Shown piece by piece: positions 9,111 through 15,543 of a stretch of DNA of 64,000 nucleotides. This DNA comes from Thermoleophilum album (lineage in GTDB: Bacteria; Actinomycetota; Thermoleophilia; Solirubrobacterales; Thermoleophilaceae), in contig NZ_FNWJ01000002.1 in the NCBI RefSeq assembly GCF_900108055.1, forward strand, positions 754,382-818,381, read 5' to 3'. Within the stretch, counting starts at the first letter, position 1, and each line of letters starts with the position of its first letter. The notes under the pieces were generated by a model. It was not told the DNA's origin. It ran no database searches and saw nothing but the letters and a program-made list of their open reading frames with translations. Both the position numbers and the translations under genes were made by a program.

Positions 9111-9955
9111 TGCCTGCTCGTAGGCGAGGCGGCGCGTCGCGCGCGCGGCGCGAACATTGGCTCAACCGTGAAGGGCGGTCGCAGATGAGCGGGAGGCGGA
9201 CCAGGCGGCGTCCACTTCGCCCGGGCGCGTTGCTTGCGCAGCTCCTGGTGTACGTCTTCGATAGACCCCGCAGGCCGCTTGAGCGAGAAACCCTTCGCTG
9301 CAGCGTAGTCGCGCAGCTGCCTCCAGGAAGCGGGCAGCCAGCCCGCATCCTCCAGGAACCACTCGGTCGCCTGGATCGGATCCACGGACGCCGGACGCGG
9401 AGACCGGCCCCGCGGCTTCAGGCCGGCAGCGGCGAGCGCAGAGTCCCAACCCTCAGGGTCGTCCCGACTGCGCATCGCGAGACGGATCTGATCGGCGGTG
9501 GGGATGGCGTCGACGTCTCGGCCGTGTAGCCACGCCCGCTGGGCGGGGGCGACCAGCTCGTCGCGGATCTCGTCGTACTCGGCAGGCCGCAACGTCGCTT
9601 TCCCGGCGTGCCGAGCCGCCCGCTGCAAGGCTTCCACGATCTCCCCCTCCGAGAGATCGCGCCGCGCAGGCCGGCGCGTGGAGGCTCCCAAGGCGCGCGC
9701 GGGCTCCGGGCCCTCCAACGCCATCGCGAGCACCTCACGCCACGGTCGCCCCAACCGCCGAGCAGTCTGGGCCGCGCTCGGCGCATCAGGGAAACCGGCA
9801 GCCTCCCTCGCCGCGTCGTATGCCGCCTGGGTCGTCACCAAGGGGTCGGGCGCGCCCGCGGCCTCGACCACCGCTGGCACGACGACCTCGACGAGCACGA
9901 GATCGTCGTATGACGACCGGAAACGCGCGCCCGGGACGTCGGCGACCTCCGACAT
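9059..9955 (-). CDS. Repeat protein with homing-endonuclease-associated-repeat-like units
   Basis: 298 residues. Several weakly similar units of about 55-65 residues end in a G/W-x-x-AL-AAG pattern: FPDAPSAAQTARRLGRPW, then IPTADQIRLAMRSRDDPEGW and DSALAAAGLKP, then WLPASWRQLRDYAAAKGF. Such units resemble the helix-turn-helix-like repeats associated with HNH homing endonucleases and are probably DNA binding. The last 40 residues (from PFTVEP) are low complexity and may be out-of-frame translation, since the next gene resumes a similar repeat in another frame. The ATG at 9955 has TAGATT 6 nt upstream, the leaderless promoter pattern of this genome. Function is unknown; a DNA-binding regulator or accessory factor of the restriction system is possible. 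Confidence 0.55.
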   Translation of the reverse strand: MSEVADVPGARFRSSYDDLVLVEVVVPAVVEAAGAPDPLVTTQAAYDAAREAAGFPDAPSAAQTARRLGRPWREVLAMALEGPEPARALGASTRRPARRDLSEGEIVEALQRAARHAGKATLRPAEYDEIRDELVAPAQRAWLHGRDVDAIPTADQIRLAMRSRDDPEGWDSALAAAGLKPRGRSPRPASVDPIQATEWFLEDAGWLPASWRQLRDYAAAKGFSLKRPAGSIEDVHQELRKQRARAKWTPPGPPPAHLRPPFTVEPMFAPRARRAASPTSRQWSGSLAPSQASRAGSV

Positions 9956-10168
9956 GCCGCCAATCTAGGCCGTGCAGAGCTGGCGACCGCACCGGCGCTC
10001 GCGTCAAGCAGCGCCGTCCGATTTCGCTCCTAGCCTCGCGTCGAGGCCGGCGGCCAGCTAACGGCACGGCCTCGGAGCGAAAACTACAGCTACGCAGCGT
10101 CCCGGCAGCACCGGCTGGCGCTCACTCTCCGGCGGCACCAGCTGTCAGTCGTTAGCGTCAATGCCGCG
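9956..10168. other. Divergent intergenic region between repeat gene and XRE regulator
   Basis: 213 bp between two divergently transcribed genes. Leftward, TAGATT (complement of 9962-9967) lies 6 nt before the ATG at 9955. Rightward, TAGCGT at 10153-10158 lies 10 nt before the ATG at 10169. I see no gene, and no clear operator palindrome for the XRE protein. Confidence 0.5.
9962..9967 (-). promoter_or_regulatory. -10 element TAGATT, leaderless promoter of repeat gene
   Basis: TAGATT on the minus strand with a 6-nt spacer to the ATG at 9955. It follows the window-wide TAnnnT pattern and supports that start codon. Confidence 0.55.
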
Positions 10169-10489
10169 ATGCCAGCGAGGCGAGACCAGCAGTCAGCCGT
10201 CGGGACGCGGCTCGCGCGGGAACGTGTTCGCCGCGGGATCACGCAGCGACGGATGGCTGAGGCGCTCGGGGTTTCCCTCAGCGGTTATCGCAACCTCGAA
10301 CGCGGCCGCAACGACAACCCGCCGCTGCGCGTCCTCATGAACGCGGCGATCGTGCTCGACGTTCCACTGTCCCATCTGATCGAGCCCGAGTGGAGCGAGT
10401 GGTACCCGAGCCCGCGTGCGCCCTCTCCCCCTGACCCGGAGGATCTCTGGGACACCGCACCCTGGGCCGGAGAAACTGCCGGCCGCTAG
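10169..10489 (+). CDS. XRE-family helix-turn-helix regulator
   Basis: 106 residues with a Cro/CI-type HTH at about residues 12-68: TRLARERVRRGITQRRMAEALGVSLSGYRNLERGRNDNPPL. The arrangement GITQRRMAEALGVSLSGYRNLERG is the classic five-helix pattern with the ERG turn. The C-terminal 35 residues are acidic and proline rich with no domain. It stands alone on the plus strand, divergent from the repeat gene, and its stop overlaps the convergent DUF4143 ATPase by 4 bp. It could regulate the restriction genes or the iteron-preceded ATPase gene; neither is shown. Confidence 0.85.
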   Translation: MPARRDQQSAVGTRLARERVRRGITQRRMAEALGVSLSGYRNLERGRNDNPPLRVLMNAAIVLDVPLSHLIEPEWSEWYPSPRAPSPPDPEDLWDTAPWAGETAGR

Positions 10490-11766
10490 GGACCGAGCAG
10501 CGCAAGGGGCACGACGGCGATGCCGTCGGTGCGCCGGTAGGCGGTCGGTCCGGTCGTGACGACGACGCGATCGAGGACCCGATCGCCGAGCTTGTCCTGA
10601 AGCCAGGTCAGGTGCTTGACGTCCTCATCCCCGATCGTCCTCGCGAGCTTCACCTCGATCGCGACGACCGCCCCGTCAGCCCGCTCGACGATGAGGTCGA
10701 CCTCCTGCCGTCCCCGCGCGGTCCGTAGGTGCTTGAGCCTCGCCTCGTTGTGGGCGGCGTAGACCCGGATCGACTGGGCCGCGAGGCTCTCGAACAACAC
10801 TCCCAGCAGCGTCCCGGGGCGGGAGATGGACGGCCCGCTGCTAGCGCCGGACAGCAGCGTCGAGGCTTGGGCGCCGAGCAGTTGGGCCGCCAAGGCCGGA
10901 TCGACGAGCTGGTGCTTGGGTGCCTGGGCGAGCTGCCGCAGGGGGTTGTCGGCAGGGATCCACGCTTCGATCTCGTCCAGCACCCACACCCGGGTCAGGG
11001 CGTCCCGGTAGTTCTGGACGGCCTCCTTGCCGGGCTTGCGCTCCTGCCCTGCGGTTGCGGCATCCCGGATCTTCTCGAAGGACGCAGTCGTCGCCGTCGC
11101 CGCCGCATACGCCGTCAGCCATCGCCGTAGTGCCGTCGGGTTGCGGATCCTCACGCCGGCCTCGTCGGGGATATCCCGATCGACGATCCGCTGGATGTAG
11201 CCCTCCAGCTGCAGTCTCCGCACCCGCCCGCTCAGCCCCCGCAGGCCCGGGAAGCCCGACGCGAGGATCTCCTCGACGTAGTCCTCCACCGTCAGCGGAG
11301 TCTCGCCCCCCACCTCGGGCCGGTCGCCCGTCAGCAGCGCCGCCAGGCTCACTGAATGGGAGCCGAGGCGCTCACTCAAGGTCAACGGACGCATGCGGAT
11401 CGACACGATCCGCCCGGCACCCGAGTGGGTCGGTGGCGGATCCGGGATCGCCGATCCCGTCAGGAGGAAGCTCCCCGGCTCAGCACCGTCGTCCACCGCT
11501 CGACGCACCAGATCCCAGACGGCCGGCAGCCGCTGCCACTCGTCGACGAGCACGGGGCGCTCTCCGTCGAGAAGGCGTGCCGGATTGGCCCGAGCGACTT
11601 CGAGCACCGCCGGATCATCGAGGCGATGAACCGTCTTCGCGCGTTCTAGCGCGGTCCTGGTCTTGCCGACCCCCTTCGCGCCCTCCAGCGCGACCGCCGC
11701 GAGCCGCCCCAAGACCTCGTCGAGCTCGCCGTCGACGATCCGCCGGATGTACGGGCCGCCGCCCAC
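10486..11766 (-). CDS. AAA ATPase with C-terminal DUF4143 (PD-(D/E)xK-like) domain
   Basis: 426 residues. The N-terminal AAA domain has a P-loop, LEGAKGVGKTRTALERA (about residues 27-43). A Walker B-like VLVDEWQRLP and a sensor-like FLLTGSAIPD follow. The C-terminal DUF4143 region ends in HLRTARGRQEVDLIVE and VVAIEVKLARTI, a PD-(D/E)xK-like core with D and E-x-K. Proteins of this type are common and poorly understood; roles in toxin-antitoxin-like or defence functions have been suggested. The start is GTG with TAGGAT 6 nt upstream, so the mRNA is probably leaderless. Four 23-bp iterons abut the -10 element, so expression is probably repressed by a DNA-binding protein, perhaps by autoregulation. 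Confidence 0.9.
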   Translation of the reverse strand: MGGGPYIRRIVDGELDEVLGRLAAVALEGAKGVGKTRTALERAKTVHRLDDPAVLEVARANPARLLDGERPVLVDEWQRLPAVWDLVRRAVDDGAEPGSFLLTGSAIPDPPPTHSGAGRIVSIRMRPLTLSERLGSHSVSLAALLTGDRPEVGGETPLTVEDYVEEILASGFPGLRGLSGRVRRLQLEGYIQRIVDRDIPDEAGVRIRNPTALRRWLTAYAAATATTASFEKIRDAATAGQERKPGKEAVQNYRDALTRVWVLDEIEAWIPADNPLRQLAQAPKHQLVDPALAAQLLGAQASTLLSGASSGPSISRPGTLLGVLFESLAAQSIRVYAAHNEARLKHLRTARGRQEVDLIVERADGAVVAIEVKLARTIGDEDVKHLTWLQDKLGDRVLDRVVVTTGPTAYRRTDGIAVVPLALLGP

Positions 11767-11772
11767 AGCCCA

Positions 11773-11778
11773 ATCCTA
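11773..11778 (-). promoter_or_regulatory. -10 element TAGGAT of the DUF4143 ATPase gene
   Basis: TAGGAT on the minus strand, 6 nt before the GTG at 11766, so the transcript should begin at or next to the start codon. The first iteron begins on the next base (11779), so a protein bound to the repeats would cover the -10/-35 spacer. Confidence 0.6.
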
Positions 11779-11870
11779 CCATCTCGACACATCTAAACCG
11801 ACCATTTCGACGCTATCTATCCGACCGTTTCGACATCTTCTACCCGCCCATTTCGACACCAAGTTGGCCG
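11779..11870. repeat. Four 23-bp tandem iterons upstream of the DUF4143 ATPase
   Basis: Four consecutive 23-bp units start at 11779, 11802, 11825 and 11848. The consensus is CCRTYTCGAC, then 4 nt, then TCTA and about one base before CCGA. Units 1-3 keep both halves and unit 4 keeps only the first. The 23-bp period places units about two helical turns apart on the same DNA face. The array abuts the -10 of the leftward ATPase gene and is about 125 bp from the rightward transposase start. Repressor operators are the best explanation; a replication or partition site is possible, but no Rep or Par gene is present. Confidence 0.8.
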
Positions 11871-11890
11871 CCAAGCCTGCCGGGCGCCCT

Positions 11891-11925
11891 TGGCAGGCAG
11901 TCGTGTTCGTTTCCCGACCCCCGCG
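11891..11925 (+). other. Possible remnant of a tRNA 3' end (integration scar)
   Basis: A T-arm-like element: TCGTG (11901-11905), loop TTCGTTT, CCCGA (11913-11917), then CCCCCGC and G, which resembles the 3' strand of an acceptor stem plus discriminator base. One stem pair mismatches and the loop lacks the conserved A. No matching 5' half lies upstream. The position just before the transposase gene suggests a decayed attachment site. This is weak evidence. Confidence 0.25.
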
Positions 11926-11995
11926 GAAACTGGCATCACCGTCATGACACCTGTGTGCTGCCGTCCCGACGCGGTACGAGACCTTCCTCACGTCA

Positions 11996-13981
11996 ATGGC
12001 CATCACCGCGTCGCCAGCTCCTACCCCGTCGCGCACCGAGCTCTCCGCCGACGAGCGGATTGCGGCGGTGCGTGCCGCCAAGTCGGACGACGAAGCGTTC
12101 GCGGTGATGGCGCTCGCGTCGGCCGCGCCCGAGTGGGACCAGCGGTGCAGCTTGTTCCGCACCGAGCTGATCGCGCGTCGTCGGGACGACGCTGCGCGGC
12201 GCGCGATCCTGGATGCGGCGCTGACGACGATCAAGTCGGCATGCGCGGCTACTTGGCCGGCGGTCGAACCGACGCTGCGCCGCCGCGCCGACTACTTGGC
12301 GACGCGACCGAAGCGTGAGGTGCCGCGCCGCACCAACCTTCCCACGCGCCAGCGTGGCGCTACGGCCTTCTCGGACTGGCGCGACGCCCTCAGCTCGCAT
12401 TGGGCGCCGAAGGTCATCCAGGAGCACCCCACGTTCTGGGAACCGCTGCGGGACGGCACGACGAACCTCAAGCCCGTCTGGGGCCGACGACGGGAGCCTG
12501 GCTACTACGCGCTCGCCTTCCTGCAGTTCACCGACTCGGGCTTCGTCGACATCGAGCCGTGGTGGCGGGAGACCACCGACGAGCACTGGCGGCAGTGGGG
12601 GTTCTCGCGACGCCCCTCCTACCAGCGTGTCTACGAGCGCTTCGTCGAGCTCGAAGAGCGAGCGGCCGGGGCCTTCCGCAAGGCGGCGCACGCCATCATC
12701 GGTCACGTCAACACGGCCAGCGGCGGGAAGGTCGTCTTCGACCTGCACATCGACTCCACGGAGGCGCGCACCTTCGCGCGACTGCAGCATGACTGCCGCG
12801 AAGGGGACGACTGTCCCTACGAGCGCGAGTCGGATGGCCGGCGTCGCAGCCGCGCGCGGAAGACCTTGATCACCGCGGAAGGCTCGACGGAGAGCGCGAA
12901 AGGGATCCGCCAGCGCCTCAACGAGCGGCCCGTCGATGATGATCACGACGGCGAGCCGACCGGCCACAAGCCCGAGGAGAAGGACCGCCTCTACGTCGGC
13001 GAAGTCGATGATGTTGATCGTGATCGCGACACCGGCGCGCTGCGCGTCAAGGTCGGCGGCCACTGGTACCTCCTGCGCGACAAGACCGCCGGCGTCCGCG
13101 CCTACACGACCGGTCGTAGGGTCAAGCGCTTCTGGGTCGGCTTCTACAACACCAAGGTCGTTTCAGGCCACTTCGGCGCGCCGGTCGCCGTCGGCGTCTT
13201 CCCCGCCTCGACACCCGAGCACGAGCTCTACGAGCCGATGGTCGCGGAAGCGATCGAGGCCTGCGGAGGCGAACTGCCAGAGCGCGTGGCCGGTGACCGG
13301 GGCTTCTCGGTCGAGAGGGTCTTCGCCTGGAACACCAGCCGCGGCATCTCCACCGTCATGCCGTGGCGCGGCAGCGGCAACGCCCGCCGCGCGGACCGCG
13401 ACACCCACACGCGCCACGGCATCCCCTTCTGCAAGCACTGCGGCCGCCCCGGGCGATTCGTCTCGTTCTCGACCCAGAACGGCGGCCGGCTCACCTACGC
13501 CTGCCAGGACCCGACCTGCCCCAGCGGCGGCAAGCGCCAGACCATCCTCTGCAAGACCGACTACCGCCTCCTCCTGCCGCTGTGGCGCGACACCGAGGCC
13601 TACATGGCCGTCAAGGAGGTCAACCGGCACCTCGAACGCGTTCACGACGACTGGCGATCCCGGTACGGCATCGGCGCGGACAGCCGTGCCCTGACCCCGA
13701 AGCGTCGCGGGGCCCCCTGGCAGCAGCTTCGCTGCTACGCGGCGTTGATCGTCGAATGGCTGAAGATCGCCTACCTCCACGGCTACCTCGACGGCCAGCG
13801 CCGCAACTACGAACCCGTCGAGATCGTCCGCGCCGACGGCGCCGTCCGGCGCTTCCGCGCCTACCTGCGGCGCCTCAACCTCAGGAGCCCGGCCTCTCTC
13901 GCTCGGCAGCGCGAAGCGCGGCACCGGCGGACCCGCAGCATCCGCCGCAGCGGCGGCGGACCACCGCCTGACGGCTCCTAG
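11996..13981 (+). mobile_element. DDE transposase (IS1182/IS4-like) with inserted zinc ribbon
   Basis: A 661-residue coding region. The RNase H-fold triad is readable. The first D is in VVFDLHIDSTEA (about residue 257). The second D is in ERVAGDRGFSVERVFAWN, after GVFPASTPEHELYEPM. The E is in EVNRHLERVHDDWRSRYG. Between the second D and the E sits a four-cysteine ribbon, FCKHCGRPG to YACQDPTCPSGG, an unusual insert. The N-terminal 120 residues are probably DNA binding. No clear terminal inverted repeats were found by eye, so the element ends are unknown and it may be a solo or domesticated copy. It lies between the iterons and tRNA-Trp, at the right end of the accessory island. The frame is intact. 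Confidence 0.75.
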
Positions 13982-14023
13982 CGGCGAACCGCCGCGGTCA
14001 GCCGGAACCTCGCCACGAATCGG

Positions 14024-14056
14024 ACCCGCCCCCGGGGTAGCGGCCCGTGGGCGGGT
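14024..14056 (+). terminator. Hairpin downstream of the transposase gene
   Basis: Perfect 8-bp inverted repeat ACCCGCCC (14024-14031) and GGGCGGGT (14049-14056) around a 17-nt loop, followed by TCTCGCG. It lies 43 bp after the transposase stop. Without a real T-run, terminator function is only plausible. Confidence 0.4.
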
Positions 14057-14118
14057 TCTCGCGTTCGCGGGCACGAACCAGCCACCGGCGCTTCGGGACC
14101 CGTGCCAGCCGCGGGCGA

Positions 14119-14150
14119 GAACAAGAAGTGGCCGCCTTCAGGGGCGGCGG
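14119..14150 (-). terminator. Rho-independent-like terminator after tRNA-Trp
   Basis: On the minus strand a GC-rich hairpin (GCCGCC, 6 nt, GGCGGC at 14131-14148, with extra pairing outside) is followed by a T-rich tract, ACTTCTTGTTCT. It lies about 50 nt beyond the 3' end of tRNA-Trp and is correctly oriented for it. Confidence 0.6.
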
Positions 14151-14197
14151 CCCCACGCGTCCGGGCTAATCCAGAACGCTTTCGATGAACAGTCGAG

Positions 14198-14271
14198 CGG
14201 GGCAGGCAGGACTCGAACCTGCAATCGCCGGTTTTGGAGACCGGTGCCTTATCCAATTTGGCCACTGCCCC
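14198..14271 (-). tRNA. tRNA-Trp (anticodon CCA)
   Basis: 74-nt tRNA read leftward. The acceptor stem GGGGCAG (14271-14265) pairs with CTGCCCC near 14199-14205. The anticodon stem CCGGT/ACCGG carries the loop CTCCAAA, giving CCA. The T-arm is GCAGG TTCGAGT CCTGC, and CCA is not encoded. It is divergent from tRNA-Leu(UAG). Being at the right end of an island with restriction genes and a transposase makes it a plausible integration landmark, but no second copy of its 3' end was found on the left side. Confidence 0.95.
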
Positions 14272-14286
14272 GGGCGTACCGCCTGA

Positions 14287-14300
14287 CGATTCTAGAATCG
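14287..14300. promoter_or_regulatory. Symmetric bidirectional promoter for tRNA-Trp and tRNA-Leu
   Basis: A perfect 14-bp palindrome, CGATTCTAGAATCG. It contains TAGAAT on both strands: plus 14293-14298, minus 14294-14289. The two share the central TA. The plus hexamer ends 10 nt before tRNA-Leu(UAG) and the minus hexamer ends 17 nt before tRNA-Trp, which are reasonable distances for short tRNA leaders. One DNA-melting core would thus serve two divergent tRNAs. Confidence 0.65.
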
Positions 14301-14308
14301 GCGATCCG

Positions 14309-14391
<83 letters not shown>

Positions 14392-14433
14392 TCCGCATTC
14401 GCTTGCCCCTCGACGGGACGCCGCGTCGCACCT

Positions 14434-14439
14434 TAGACT
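14434..14439 (+). promoter_or_regulatory. -10 element TAGACT, leaderless promoter
   Basis: TAGACT lies 6 nt before the GTG at 14446 and selects that codon over the ATG three bases downstream. Confidence 0.55.
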
Positions 14440-14445
14440 CGTCGG

Positions 14446-14985
14446 GTGATGGCGGTTGGAGGCACTGAGCAGGCGCGCACCCGCGTGATCGTTCACCCCA
14501 ATCGTGATACGCCAGCCGCCAAGGCAACGCGGCTCGCCATCTTCGCACTTCTGCTGGCGAGCATCGGCCTTTTCGCGATCGTGACGATCGGCGGTTGGTC
14601 CGAACTGCAGGGAGCGCAGGGAGTGACGATCGGCTACATCGCGGTCTACGCACTGATCGCCGTGATGGTGTTGCGGTGGCGGCGGGGCGTGTTGCCGGTA
14701 GCGGCGGCGCTCGCCGTGTTGATCGCGGTGGTTGCGGCGATCGCGGGACCGGCTTGGTACGAGCGCGACCGCTCGGGCTTCGCACCCTCGGATTTGCCAC
14801 CCGACGTGCTGGGCACGCTGACGCTTGCGATCGTGCCTGTCCAGCTGCTTTTGATCGCTTTCGCGCTGCGCGGCTTCGCGCAGAAGTGGAACGTCGAGGT
14901 CGAGCTCGACGAGGAGGAAGCGCGGCGTTACCACCGCGGCGACTGGCGCGGCCCGGCCCGCTTCGCTACCGGCACCGAGCGCTGA
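14446..14985 (+). CDS. Membrane protein, four predicted helices (179 aa)
   Basis: Family not recognised. Hydrophobic segments lie at about residues 28-48 (LAIFALLLASIGLFAIVTIG), 60-75 (GYIAVYALIAVMVL), 80-100 (VLPVAAALAVLIAVVAAIAG) and 121-140 (LTLAIVPVQLLLIAFALRGF). A charged cytoplasmic tail VELDEEEARRYHRGDW follows. It stands alone between two leucine tRNA genes. The GTG at 14446 is preferred because of the TAGACT hexamer 6 nt upstream, which would give a leaderless mRNA. Confidence 0.75.
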   Translation: MMAVGGTEQARTRVIVHPNRDTPAAKATRLAIFALLLASIGLFAIVTIGGWSELQGAQGVTIGYIAVYALIAVMVLRWRRGVLPVAAALAVLIAVVAAIAGPAWYERDRSGFAPSDLPPDVLGTLTLAIVPVQLLLIAFALRGFAQKWNVEVELDEEEARRYHRGDWRGPARFATGTER

Positions 14986-15015
14986 CCGCTCGCGCCCTAG
15001 GATGAAGTAGTAGGC

Positions 15016-15099
15016 GCCCGGGTGGCGGAACTGGCAGACGCGGGGGACTCAAAATCCCTTGCCCGCGAGGGCGTGTGGGTTCGAATCCCACCCCGGGCA
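15016..15099 (+). tRNA. tRNA-Leu (anticodon CAA)
   Basis: 84-nt class II tRNA. The acceptor stem GCCCGGG pairs with CCCGGGC. The anticodon loop CTCAAAA gives CAA. The long variable arm (TTGCCCGCGAGGGCG) and the T-arm GTGGG TTCGAAT CCCAC are intact. A -10-like TAGGAT at 14998-15003 lies 12 nt upstream. Confidence 0.95.
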
Positions 15100-15459
15100 T
15101 CAGTCTGCGCTCTCCTGCGAACCTTGTCCGGTGGTTCGCGCCGCTTGGCCTGGCGCTCCAGCGAATCTTGCGATCATCCCGCCACCCGCGATCGCCGCGC
15201 TCGCGATCAAACCAAGGAACGGTCCGACCTTTCGCTCGACCTGGACCACCGAAGCGGCCGGACCGCTGATACCGAAGCCCGGCACGTCGATCAAGCGGTA
15301 CGCGACCAACACCAACGCCACGATCCCCGCGATCGCTCCGACCAGCGGGAGCTTCGCGGAGATGCCATACCAAGGCAGGAACATCACGACGAGCAGAGCG
15401 ACGGCCCCCGCCGCTGCCAGCTTGAGACCGTTCGAGATGCGGCCTACTTCGAAACTCAT
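15100..15459 (-). CDS. Small membrane protein, three to four predicted helices (119 aa)
   Basis: Unrecognised family. The hydrophobic segments LKLAAAGAVALLVVMFLPWYG, LVGAIAGIVALVLVAYRLI and VGPFLGLIASAAIAGGGMIA suggest a small polytopic membrane protein. The ATG at 15459 is chosen over an upstream in-frame start because GGGGAGG lies just before it. The gene ends immediately beside the 3' end of tRNA-Leu(CAA) and converges on it. Confidence 0.7.
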   Translation of the reverse strand: MSFEVGRISNGLKLAAAGAVALLVVMFLPWYGISAKLPLVGAIAGIVALVLVAYRLIDVPGFGISGPAASVVQVERKVGPFLGLIASAAIAGGGMIARFAGAPGQAARTTGQGSQESAD

Positions 15460-15543
15460 TGCCTCCCCCTCTCGCTGGCGATGGAGCGAAGACACGGTCC
15501 GCGCAAATGAACGCGGGCTCAGATTGAATTCGCCGCCGCGAAC

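Noticed and set aside
11779-11870. Iterons considered as a plasmid replication origin
   Set aside because: No Rep, Par or relaxase gene is nearby, and the array abuts a promoter -10, which fits operators better.
14198-14221. Search for a duplicated tRNA-Trp 3' end on the left side of the island
   Set aside because: Only a 9-bp partial match (GGCAGGCAG near 11892) was found, which is too short for an attachment site.
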